Below are positions 33,551 to 42,711 of a stretch of 64,000 nucleotides of DNA, in pieces. A program made the position numbers and the translations under genes. The stretch is from Darksidea phi (taxonomy: Eukaryota; Ascomycota; Dothideomycetes; Pleosporales; Lentitheciaceae), in the NCBI GenBank assembly GCA_030770425.1, contig JASJFT010000105.1, positions 62,001 through 126,000 on the forward strand. Direction: 5' to 3'. A model generated the notes under the pieces. That model did no database searches. It saw only the letters and a list, made by a program, of their open reading frames with translations, and was not told where the DNA came from. Positions within the stretch are counted from its first letter, which is position 1. Every line of letters starts with the position of its first letter.

Positions 33551-34689
33551 AAGGAAAAAGACCGTCTATCATAGCGAAGAGTGGGAATTTTTGCCTCAAG
33601 ACACTATTTTAGTAATGCAAACTAGTATGTAAGCAACTACGCATTATACAAAAAGCGTTAGGTTCACTGCTATATGTTGACTTTGCTAATGTGCGTCGCG
33701 AAACCCCTACTATGCCGAACGAGATTTATTCTTCAGGCCTCTTCAGTCTTTCCCCCGTGAGCCTATAGAGTTATATTCACTATATTCTAGTCCTTTAAAG
33801 ATTTCTCCCTTGGAAACTAGCCTATAGTAACAAAATAACGGAGTCTTAATTACATAACAGCTGCACTCCTACTCTACTATAAGTATCCATGTATTTTTTC
33901 AAGTTTAGTGCTTTAACATAAAATTCCAGTTAGTAAAGATCAGGTACCTAGAAGTTAAAGACGCCTAGCCCTTACAGTATATACTCAAACGTTTCCCCGT
34001 GCCGAGGTATACTGTGTTTTGACACAGCGTACTTACATGATGAAGTATGGCGTATTAGATAGTTGTATTGCTCTCAAAACTTTCCCTGTATGAACGGTCG
34101 AGTCCTAGCTAATCGTAGAACTCGAGCGTGTACGGTTATTGTTGGCCTTCCACTCGTTCCTTTCCCATTACGGCAATCCTTAACATAGACCGAGGCTAGC
34201 TAGGCGCTAGAGCAATGCCTCGCTCTAGACGTACCTATGATATATGTTGCCTTAGTAGGACAGAGCCTATTCTACTACTATCTTTTTGTAAAAACGGACG
34301 ACGGGCGAGGAAAGGAAAAAGCTTTTCGCTGGATTAATTGTGTGATCTCTATTCTAATTTCATATATTCCAAGATGCACTCGAACAAGACCCTCTTTTTC
34401 ACCGTCCTTGCTACCATCCCCTATTAACTCCCGCTCTCCCGCTAGTCGTTGCGCCATAACGGATGGAAGCTAAGAACAATCCATTCAGAGAGAACAACAT
34501 TGACACATTCATGCAACGGACCTCCAAATGCGCACTGATAGTGTTATACTTTCATTATTTATTATCTAGTTATTTCATAGATCCCTTACCCATGTACCAA
34601 TCTTATTCGAACGTTTAATCTTGCATCTAGTAAGCATTATTCAAAAAGGCAATGCCGGGGGGCGGGTTGGCGATGGAAACGATGGAAGT
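33551..34689. other. AT-rich gene-free tract, likely RIP-affected relic
   Basis: Rich in TA dinucleotides (ctatagtaacaaaataacgg and similar), with no open frame above about 80 codons that reads like protein. Probably an old repeat eroded by repeat-induced point mutation; no element identified. Confidence 0.45.
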
Positions 34690-36006
34690 TCAAAACTCCC
34701 AATCCTCACAACCCCACCTCCACTTACGCATCTCCTGCTCAAACATAAAGCCAAGATGCGGCTCATCGATCCTCCGAACTCCAAGGTGATCAAGAGCCTC
34801 TTGATACCTGGACGTATAGTCCTTGATCTTTCGCTCCGGAGCTCCCTTCTCTCCTTCAATCTCAGCCAGTAACCATTGCATGTCTTCAGACCGGCCCTCA
34901 TACTCACTTCGGCTCTCATCATAATGAGTTCGCATAAACCGCCTTTTTATGTCCGAGGAACGTCGTATATGGCTGCGCACTAGCCAATACAGGTTCGTAA
35001 TCTCCCAGCGGTAATAGTCCGCTATGGAAGCACAAGAAACGCTAGTGTTGCTACAACAGGTCGCGTACGCGGCTTTGGGATCAACGACGGAATTTGATGG
35101 CAGCATTTTCTTCGGCGGGATGCCGTTGTACAAATCATATGCTGGGTAGGAGAGGGAGAGCATAAACTGCGTAAGTTTGCCCGACGTGCCAGCGCCATCC
35201 CGTTCACTAGCTGCTCGCTCATAAGCCAGCTGCCCTTGCACACTGACGACGAGCTGTTTCAGTGCCTCCGCTTTGAACACGTGTGCAATGCAAAGTTTCA
35301 AAAGGGGCGGGAGAAAGCGATATTCATCCGGGGACAAGCAGAGTTTCAACACTTCCGGCACAGTTGCTGCGGTGAAGGCGCGGAACTGCGAGGGTGTTTT
35401 TGATGCATTTCTAGCGCCCAGAGGCATGAAAGCCATCATTTCGAAGTTCCGGTACACGATTTCAGACACCTTGGGCCACATTTTGTCAATATCTTCGCGT
35501 ATGGCTAGTGGGAGGCACTCTGGAAGATGTGCTTTCCACGCCTCGGCGAACCGCTCCTTCCACGCTCGTGGGAAGATGACGACCGTGCTTATACAGATAT
35601 GGATGCTGAGTTCATGCCATGGCTTAATTGCATCACAGGGTCTAAAGCCGATGTAAGCTTCTTCGTGCCGTATCCTCAACGCATCTTTTCTGAGGTCCTC
35701 GCGGCACATCGGACACCTGAAGGAGGCATTAAGCGCAGATATCAAGCAGGACTTACCAAAGATGTGAAAGCAAGGCGTTATTACGGGGCCGTCGCAGCAG
35801 TACTTTGCCAAGGGTAGAGCGCGGAAACCAGGCATGGTGCCTGGTTCATCCACCTTCGGCGGCAAGTCTTCCACCGCATCGATGAATTGCTCAAGGCAGA
35901 TTGGGCAGCAGGGATCCGATGTTGGTATCCGTTCTATTATCCGTTCTAGCGGGACTTGGGGGAGTAATCTAACGTACTCCAAGCCTGAAGGCGACAAAGG
36001 TCCCAT
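34690..36006 (-). CDS. RING-type zinc-finger protein (putative E3 ubiquitin ligase)
   Basis: Intronless frame; first ATG at 36006 gives 438 aa (the frame opens at 36042 without an ATG, so a short upstream exon is possible). An N-terminal RING: DPCCPICLEQF (Cys34/Cys37), a 45-residue loop, VITPCFHIFGKSCLISAL (C-x-H-x-F-x3-C) and FRCPMCREDL (last Cys pair). The two Zn sites can therefore be filled, giving a C3HC4-like ring that would bind an E2 enzyme. The rest is helical, with several Trp residues and no recognised domain, and the C-terminus ends RKWRWGCEDWEF. It shares the unusual TPC-x-HIFG-x2-CLI-x-(A/S)L signature with the RING gene at 60.1-61.2 kb. Flanked on both sides by AT-rich tracts; possibly a lineage-expanded accessory gene. 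Confidence 0.75.
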   Translation of the reverse strand: MGPLSPSGLEYVRLLPQVPLERIIERIPTSDPCCPICLEQFIDAVEDLPPKVDEPGTMPGFRALPLAKYCCDGPVITPCFHIFGKSCLISALNASFRCPMCREDLRKDALRIRHEEAYIGFRPCDAIKPWHELSIHICISTVVIFPRAWKERFAEAWKAHLPECLPLAIREDIDKMWPKVSEIVYRNFEMMAFMPLGARNASKTPSQFRAFTAATVPEVLKLCLSPDEYRFLPPLLKLCIAHVFKAEALKQLVVSVQGQLAYERAASERDGAGTSGKLTQFMLSLSYPAYDLYNGIPPKKMLPSNSVVDPKAAYATCCSNTSVSCASIADYYRWEITNLYWLVRSHIRRSSDIKRRFMRTHYDESRSEYEGRSEDMQWLLAEIEGEKGAPERKIKDYTSRYQEALDHLGVRRIDEPHLGFMFEQEMRKWRWGCEDWEF

Positions 36007-37413
36007 ATCGAATTGGTTTTCTAGCCTTGTAGATGAATACAAATTTTGTTAGTCGAAGCTCTTTACCCAAAAAACACTGAATATGTATAAGAGAGTCTGG
36101 CTGTCTATCCACTTTATACTTTTACCATCCTACATTGTGATAATTGCAAACAAGGTGCTAGAGTGGATAACAATTGGCGCGTAACTAACGCCGCCATTGT
36201 ACAGTCTTACCCTAGCAGAACTACCAACATTGTGATGAAGGAACACTAAAAGCATTAGACAATGGGTACATTAACAACGTCGCTATTGTCGGGTCTCGCT
36301 TCAGCGTCGCTCTTGTTTCTTACAGGACTACGAGACTGTGAAAGGCAACAAGGAGCGCCAAAATAGACGGTGATAGGTGCGTGAACAACACCGCATAATT
36401 CAGTTCGAAAAAGGGGAGCGAGTGTGGTTGGAAAAAATCGTGTAGAATATGTACGTACGCGTAAATTTCCGGTAAATCTACAAGACATCTCTCTCGCTTA
36501 CAACTAGGTTATAAAGTGGTCCCTGTAGGGGCCTGGAATGGCTTCTAACTAACTTTAGAAAGGTGAGGCGCTCAGGAACATTACCTGCGTATATAGCTCT
36601 AGCGTATATAGCTCTACTGTACTTTTTTTTAAATTCGCGTAGGAAAGCCAACTGTAGCAGTACTCGTGTCGGATGAAGCCAGTGTTGGCCGCTCACTTTC
36701 CCATCGTGTGACCAGTTCTGAAGCCTTTTCATGTACAGGTTGATATTTCAATGCTGGGTTTTAGTTATTTACAGGTTATCATTAGAGTACTACACCGTCT
36801 ATAATAGCCTAGTTGCGCAATGCAGCTTTTCCTCGGGGAAAAAAACGTAGGAGTAAGACACTACTGGGAAAATTGCCTGTATGAGACAAGAGACCTGCTA
36901 GTAGCTTTTGGACTAGCGGAAATTTTTGTAGTACTATGTCTAAACCGCATTAGGGCACAAAGACTGCAGCTAGTTTAGCAATAGTGTCTCCTCATCGTGC
37001 TAGTCTAAAAGCTGGTTGGCGGGTCTATTGTCTGCGTTCAGAACAGGCACTCCATCCATGCTGCGCCAAGCCGAGCACAAACCAATAAGGATCTGTGGCG
37101 CAGAAAGCTGCCTCTTAATGGTTGATTTCGGCCTATGACATTAAGCGACATGGACGGGGGTGCCCATCCCATTAGCGAAGAGAGCGCCGGTCACTACTTA
37201 GCGCTGCGCGGTGTCACATCTATCCTCAATAACGCTATTGGAGTTCTTGTTATTGCTGTGCCCTCTACGGTATCACCATGAAAGATTATGAGTCATATGC
37301 CCTATGCCTAGAGCGGCTAGCATGGCGGGGTGCACACAACCGTATAAAATGCATCACTACCCCGCTGTCGTCGACTTCCAATCATCAAATCAACCCCTTA
37401 TTCGTATTTTGCC
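36007..37413. other. AT-rich gene-free tract
   Basis: No supportable gene; several short frames with stops. Composition resembles the 33.6-34.7 kb tract. The last 100 nt serve as leader of the tannase-family gene. Confidence 0.45.
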
Positions 37414-39075
37414 ATGGTGTTACCCTTCGTGTTACTTCAGCTATGGGCGTCTGTAGGAGCTGCTACAAATGAAAACTTCCAGAACACACAGAATTGCGAT
37501 ACATCTACATTTACGGCGCCGGTCGTTCCAGGCGCGAAGGTCCTTTCCATAACTGCAGAAGAGAAGCGCAATGTCGATATACCCGCAGGCCCAGGTTTGC
37601 TTCAGCCGCTTTCAGACCTCGATTTTTGCGAAATCAAGGTCTATCTTGCACACCCAGGAGCCAATGACAAGGTTTTGGTCCAGACATGGCTACCCTTCTC
37701 ACAGGACCTCTGGAACGGCCGTTTTCAAGCAACAGGTGGCGGTGGTTGGGCAACGGGGATGCTCGATATCGCACTCGGTCCGGCGATTGCTAGCGGCTAT
37801 GCGGCATCATCCACGGACGGAGGACATCCATTTGACTTTCTCGCCGCAGATTGGATGCTAAATGAAGACAAGAGCATCAACTGGCATTTGGTACACAATT
37901 TTGCCACAAGGAGTCTGGCAGAGCAGGTATACGTGGGCAAAAGTCTCACTAAGCAATTTTATGGCCGACCGCCTCGCTATTCGTACTGGAACGGATGCTC
38001 ACAGGGCGGTCGACAGGGTTATGCTGTTGCCCAGAGATATCCGGGCTTACTTGATGGAGTGCTGGCTGCCGCGCCCGCTCTTAAGTTGCCTAACATTTTC
38101 TTGTCGGGTGTCTGGCCAATTGTGGCGATGCAAGAGGCGGGCACACTGGTAAGCAACTGCGAATTCAGTTGGTTTGCATCAAAGGCTTTGGAGGAATGTG
38201 ACATACTGGATGGTGCCAAGGATGGACTCATCGGAGACCCCGAAGCTTGCACATTCGATCTACTGAGCTTCATTGGGCAGAAGATGGAATGTTCTGGACA
38301 CGAAATTGAAGTCACAGGTGCCATGATAGAGGCTGTACGCAAGGTTCATCAAGGTCCTACCACGCCGGCCGGCTTCAACGTCTTTCCCGGAGTCCCTTAT
38401 GGTACACTTCTCAACCCTTTTTTGAATATCACCATCGACTCTAACGGCGTTCGCACTCTGAACGACCCAAGAGTGCTTGACGTCTTCCCCCGAACTATCC
38501 TTCTGAAAGACCCCAACTTTAACGTCTCGAAACTAACTACATCCGACTATCTTGCTTTGTGGGTACAGGGGAACGAGGATTTTGGTTGGATTCTAAACAC
38601 AGATAACTCGGATCTCTCCGCTTTTCGCGACGCTGGTGCGAAGTTGCTGAGCTGGCACGGCATCAACGATCCAATAATACCTTACCAGAATACGGTGAAG
38701 TACCGTCGGCACGTTGAGAGGGAAATGGGAGGTGCAAAAGCAGTCGATGATTTCTTTCGATTGTTCCTTGCCCCAGGTGTGGAACATTGCGGACTCGGGC
38801 CGGGCGCAGCGCCAAAAGATCCTCTGGAAAGTTTGGTGGCTTGGGTAGAGATGGGAAAAGCACCAGAGACGCTCGCCTCGGAAACCAGAAATCAAGAGGG
38901 GGAATTAGTAACTAGGGATCTATGTCGATACCCTAGAACACCGAAATATCTGGCCATTGGAGACATCAATACGGCAAGCAGCTGGGGTTGCAAGGGTGTT
39001 GATGGGGAGGAGGAAGGTGACTTCGCCGGTGAATTGAAGGAGGGTCTTATGCAGGCGGGATTAGGATGGGATTAA
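37414..39075 (+). CDS. Tannase / feruloyl esterase family protein, secreted
   Basis: Serine esterase of the tannase/feruloyl esterase family that cleaves ester bonds of plant phenolics (tannins or ferulate on cell-wall polysaccharide). Intronless, 553 aa, usual length. MVLPFVLLQLWASVGAATN is a short signal peptide, so the enzyme should be secreted. The nucleophile elbow YWNGCSQGGRQG puts Ser196 next to Cys195; WHGINDPIIP gives Asp419; GVEHCGLGPG gives His458 next to Cys459. This is the CS-D-HC motif, in which the two Cys form a disulphide that holds Ser and His together. GGGGWATG and FATRSLAEQVYVGK are also typical. Several further Cys pairs and N-glycosylation sites suit secretion. Tannase versus feruloyl esterase specificity cannot be told from this sequence. 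ATG 37414 directly precedes the hydrophobic segment. Confidence 0.92.
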   Translation: MVLPFVLLQLWASVGAATNENFQNTQNCDTSTFTAPVVPGAKVLSITAEEKRNVDIPAGPGLLQPLSDLDFCEIKVYLAHPGANDKVLVQTWLPFSQDLWNGRFQATGGGGWATGMLDIALGPAIASGYAASSTDGGHPFDFLAADWMLNEDKSINWHLVHNFATRSLAEQVYVGKSLTKQFYGRPPRYSYWNGCSQGGRQGYAVAQRYPGLLDGVLAAAPALKLPNIFLSGVWPIVAMQEAGTLVSNCEFSWFASKALEECDILDGAKDGLIGDPEACTFDLLSFIGQKMECSGHEIEVTGAMIEAVRKVHQGPTTPAGFNVFPGVPYGTLLNPFLNITIDSNGVRTLNDPRVLDVFPRTILLKDPNFNVSKLTTSDYLALWVQGNEDFGWILNTDNSDLSAFRDAGAKLLSWHGINDPIIPYQNTVKYRRHVEREMGGAKAVDDFFRLFLAPGVEHCGLGPGAAPKDPLESLVAWVEMGKAPETLASETRNQEGELVTRDLCRYPRTPKYLAIGDINTASSWGCKGVDGEEEGDFAGELKEGLMQAGLGWD

Positions 39076-40673
39076 ACATCGAATATGGATGAATGAGCGT
39101 GCCCTGCGTTGTCGAAGTTAGTGTTCTAGCCGTATTCGATTGTCGTTCCGATAGAAATGCGATGTAACCGGAACTGAATGGGCTCTCATAGCTCAGGACA
39201 GAGATCCGGGAACCGGTGCTACATTTCTCGCTCACAGTACGACATAGCTCCCCTTCGTCCTGCATACGCGCTCCATTGCTGCGGCTGTCAAAGCATACCT
39301 AGTCTGGGCTTGCTTTGTATGATGACCGCTCTCGTGCGAGGTTTGGAGAATCGGTTATCTTTACGAGATTTCAGACCTCTCACGCTGCCAAAGACCTACT
39401 CCATCTTCGAATTCAGTAGGGTGGGGAGGATAGTCCCGGGCGGTATGCCGACGAAGTTGAAGTACTTCGTCGATTCTGCCGCGAGAACGATACCGGCTGG
39501 CGGGCCGAAGTGAAGGGTGGTGTCGCCCGAGATACGATAGCCTGGGTACTCTTTGTCAAGGACGACATCGAGAGCTCTGTACGTTGACCCGTTGACCAGG
39601 CACAGGCACGCTACTGTCGTCGTCGTATATTAGTGGAAAATAAGTCGCTACGTTTAACCTAGCTAGGAGTGAACACTGCGCAGCCAGCAGGGACATCGTG
39701 GGTGCCGCGAGGTTTGCGCCGCGAGGTCTGCGCTATGATCACAGGTCTCCCTTCGTTCCTCAAGGCTCCTTTTGGCAACTGGTGCCGGGCTCCCGGTTGC
39801 GCTTTCCTGTTTACACGGCACTGATTACAGTACGTGCGACATGCGGGGCTGTTCTGCACTAGGCAAGATCAGCGTTTATCCTCGGCTAGAAGTACCTGCC
39901 AGGATGGCGGCTAGCCTCGTAGCGAGGTTCAAGGGTCTGAATATATATTTTGATGAGTTTTGGGAGCGAGAGAAGCTTGATAGCGGTGTACAACAGAGGA
40001 ACACTGTCATGCGACGAAATAAGGCCCTTCGCAAAGCAGGTGCGAAAGCGACCACGCAAGTGTAGTTTTCAGATGGAAAGGGCTTGGGAGATTCGGCAGA
40101 AGCCAAAGGGTATAACTTGTATAGAAGATTGTTTTAAGTCTTGGGTTACACCCATCTCACCCTTTCCGACTCAACATCTTCTAATCGGCATATCCCCCTT
40201 CCCCACTACTAAAAACCAAACCGGTTTTCCAAACTCCGCTTCCTAGTCTACACGTTCGGAACGCTGCCGAACTAGTCGCTTTTCCCCGCGCCGGACCATC
40301 CCCTTGCTAGCCTAGCCTGCATAGCTTCCTCTTTAAGACAAGCATCTGCACTACCGTGACTGCCAGAATCGGAAACAACGTAGATATTGTTCGCTGTGCC
40401 CGATTGGCCAATTCGGGGGCGGGATAAATAGTTACTGGTGGGGAGAATTTTTCCTGGTGGAAGGAGAAAGAAGGCCGCGGTTATAGCCGAGAGAGAGATG
40501 GGAGTGGACGGATTGGGTTCGAGGTCCTTGTGGGATATAAATGGGCATGTCTACTTGCATCCGAAGGGGGGAGAGAGATAGAAGGGATAAGGAAATGATC
40601 AGTCCACATGAGGCTGGGCATCTCCTCTGGCTATCGGCTCGGCAGCATGCGAGAAGACGAAGCTCCGTTTCTC
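39076..40673. other. Intergenic, no supportable gene
   Basis: A few frames of 60-110 codons (for example 39178-39513 and 39772-40065) lack domains, signal peptides or splice partners. The last part is the promoter of the small secreted protein gene. Confidence 0.45.
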
Positions 40674-40680
40674 TATAAAA
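40674..40680 (+). promoter_or_regulatory. TATA box of the small secreted protein gene
   Basis: tataaaa in the context ctctataaaagc lies about 120 nt upstream of ATG 40803. It is followed by a long CT/CA-rich leader free of ATG apart from one at about 40704. Most housekeeping genes here lack such a box, so it suggests strong, regulated transcription. Confidence 0.6.
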
Positions 40681-40802
40681 GCAGTCCAATTTCCCTCCCT
40701 TCTATGTGCAGCAGCTACTGAAGACTCGCTCTCCACCCCCATCCAACCTATCCTTAATACAACTCCCCCTCAAGAACCAACGTCAACCAAAACACCATCA
40801 AG

Positions 40803-41009
40803 ATGCAGTTCAACCTCTACGCCCTCCTCTTCGCCGGCCTCGCCGCGACAGGCCTCGCCGCCCCCCAGACCGAGATTGGCAACAGCGGTTGCTACATCCG
40901 CGAGGCTACGCAGAAAAATTGCTCCCCACAGTTCCCCAAGCAGTGCACCGGCTCCAGCGGCACCACTGTCTTCCCCTTCTGCTGCAAGACCTCCGTCACG
41001 TGGTGCTAA
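40803..41009 (+). CDS. Small secreted cysteine-rich protein (effector-like)
   Basis: 68 aa. MQFNLYALLFAGLAATGLAA is a clear signal peptide, with cleavage likely around Ala20-Pro21 (no KR pro-site). The mature part of about 48 residues holds six Cys, in the order C, C, C, CC, C, which could form three disulphides; it ends TSVTWC. No family recognised. Small size, even Cys number and secretion are the hallmarks of fungal effector or antimicrobial-type peptides, but the role is unknown. The leader before the ATG (aacaccatcaagatg) is a good fungal start context, a TATA box lies upstream, and the gene is flanked by AT-rich DNA. Confidence 0.8.
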   Translation: MQFNLYALLFAGLAATGLAAPQTEIGNSGCYIREATQKNCSPQFPKQCTGSSGTTVFPFCCKTSVTWC

Positions 41010-42711
41010 GCGGCGTGAACTCCACGTTGGGTTTGGGATGGAAACACATGAGTTTGCGTATGTAGTTGCACTCTTGGCGATTCGCTTTTGATCTGCGCGT
41101 TCTTCCTTTCGATGACTAGATTCTGACTCGTTTTAGAACTTTTTGTCACGGATAATCATGTGATGACAATGATTCCCATCCCATCCTGTCGGTAATCAGA
41201 TGGTCTCAGACGGGCGGTTTGGTCATGTTGGCAGCTAGCAGCAAAAGGGGTACGCTGTGTTTTGGACTGGAATGGATAGTAAAGCACACTTGTATTTTTC
41301 TTGGTAGCCTCTACGGAGAAATTTAACGTACCCCATGTGAATTCAAACTGCAACGTCTGATTTGTACGTAAAAGCTCTGGGCCAACCCGATTGGTTTTTG
41401 TGTTGATCGTGGCGAACCCAATCTTCATCTTGGCTGTTTCTGCCTTTCTCTCCGGGCACCGGCGATTCCATGCTTCGTTCTCTCCTCAGCAAAGCGCGCA
41501 TTTCTTTGTCATGTCGTGTCCCGATTTCGACGGGCAGTGCCTAGTATCATACTCCTGAGCACAATAGCCATATACTGTTGCTGCCTTACACTAGGTTCCT
41601 ATATAGCCGTATTTTTAGTACTTGTAGTACTACTTCAATCGGCACTATCTCTCGTATCGTTCGTATTAGAAGCCTTCGCCCTACTAGACTATGCCCTCGT
41701 CTATAATCTTATTAGTATCTTTGGCCTTAGTAAACTCGATTATAATAGATAATACGACTTTAGTAGGTACGTTCCTGGTTAGCTATCTAATATATTTAAT
41801 ATCGGCCTACGGGATGAACGGTTTATTATCTTACAGGATCTAGGATCTATTTCTTCGAACTTATCTATATCTAGCGTACTAGTACGGATTCCGTATACGA
41901 TTATACTATACGTCGGGATCCGTACTGTTACCTATACGCCGATACGGTAGACCTAGTCGTCTACGAATTACTATAGTACTTCTACTTCGTTGTTACTAGC
42001 TGTCTTTATACTTAGGTCTCCACTCTTTAGCTAGTTAGGTAGATTTCTAAAAAGACTATCTAGTAGATAAAGTTTACTTTTGTTAGGTAACCTAGGCCAA
42101 TATTAACATGCTTAAAGGTAGGGCTGATATAAGGCTCCCTTCTATACCTTATATGGCGCGCCACGCCCTCTCCATGAGGCTCAGAACGTTGCGTCACGGT
42201 ACGCGCCACGCCCTCTCTAAGGCTCTGACCGTTGCCTACGGTATACGGCTCGCCCTCTTTTATAAGGCTCGGGCCGTTACCCTTATAGTTATACCGTAAC
42301 CCCTCCGACAATTATAGGTAATAACTGCAACTAATAACCTCCTTACGTTTTAAGATGTTCGGGACGAAATGCCTTTTTACGTCATCTTTTTAGGTTATTC
42401 CGCCAGTTTGGCGACGCGATGGCTGCTACTCATTCGATACCTTATATGGTGAAGGCTATGCAGGGCGTTTCATCGCTGCTTATATCGCCGACTAACTGAC
42501 CTCGCTTGATTCCGAGTCAGCGTTACTTACATGTCTGGTGTGTTTGAAAATGGTTGGGTGTATAAATTCGAGCAGAATTTGAACTAGTTTCTCTGCACAA
42601 TTAATCTAATCTTGAAATACTAATAAAGAAGGCTAGATACGTAATGAAATGGCTAGTGATACAAGCATCGAGTAAACAACGGGTTGTTACCCTTGTTCTG
42701 CTCGCTACGAC
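41010..42711. other. AT-rich relic tract with repeat copy 2
   Basis: 41500-42060 is dominated by tat/cta/tag words with few stop-free frames, typical of RIP-degraded transposon sequence; no domain readable. 42144-42449 is the SINE-like insertion. No gene seen before the HET gene's 3' end. Confidence 0.5.
42144..42449 (+). mobile_element. SINE-like repeat copy 2 with 13-bp direct-repeat flanks
   Basis: The body 42157-42436 (280 bp) is bounded by ataccttatatgg at 42144-42156 and 42437-42449. It is homologous to the reverse complement of 12593-12935 and ends in the same actcattcg that touches the direct repeat in copy 1. It starts with an approximately 45-bp unit repeated three times in diverging form (from 42157, 42202 and about 42246; cgcgccacgccctctc is identical in the first two), whereas copy 1 holds only two such units. 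No coding capacity. Confidence 0.7.
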
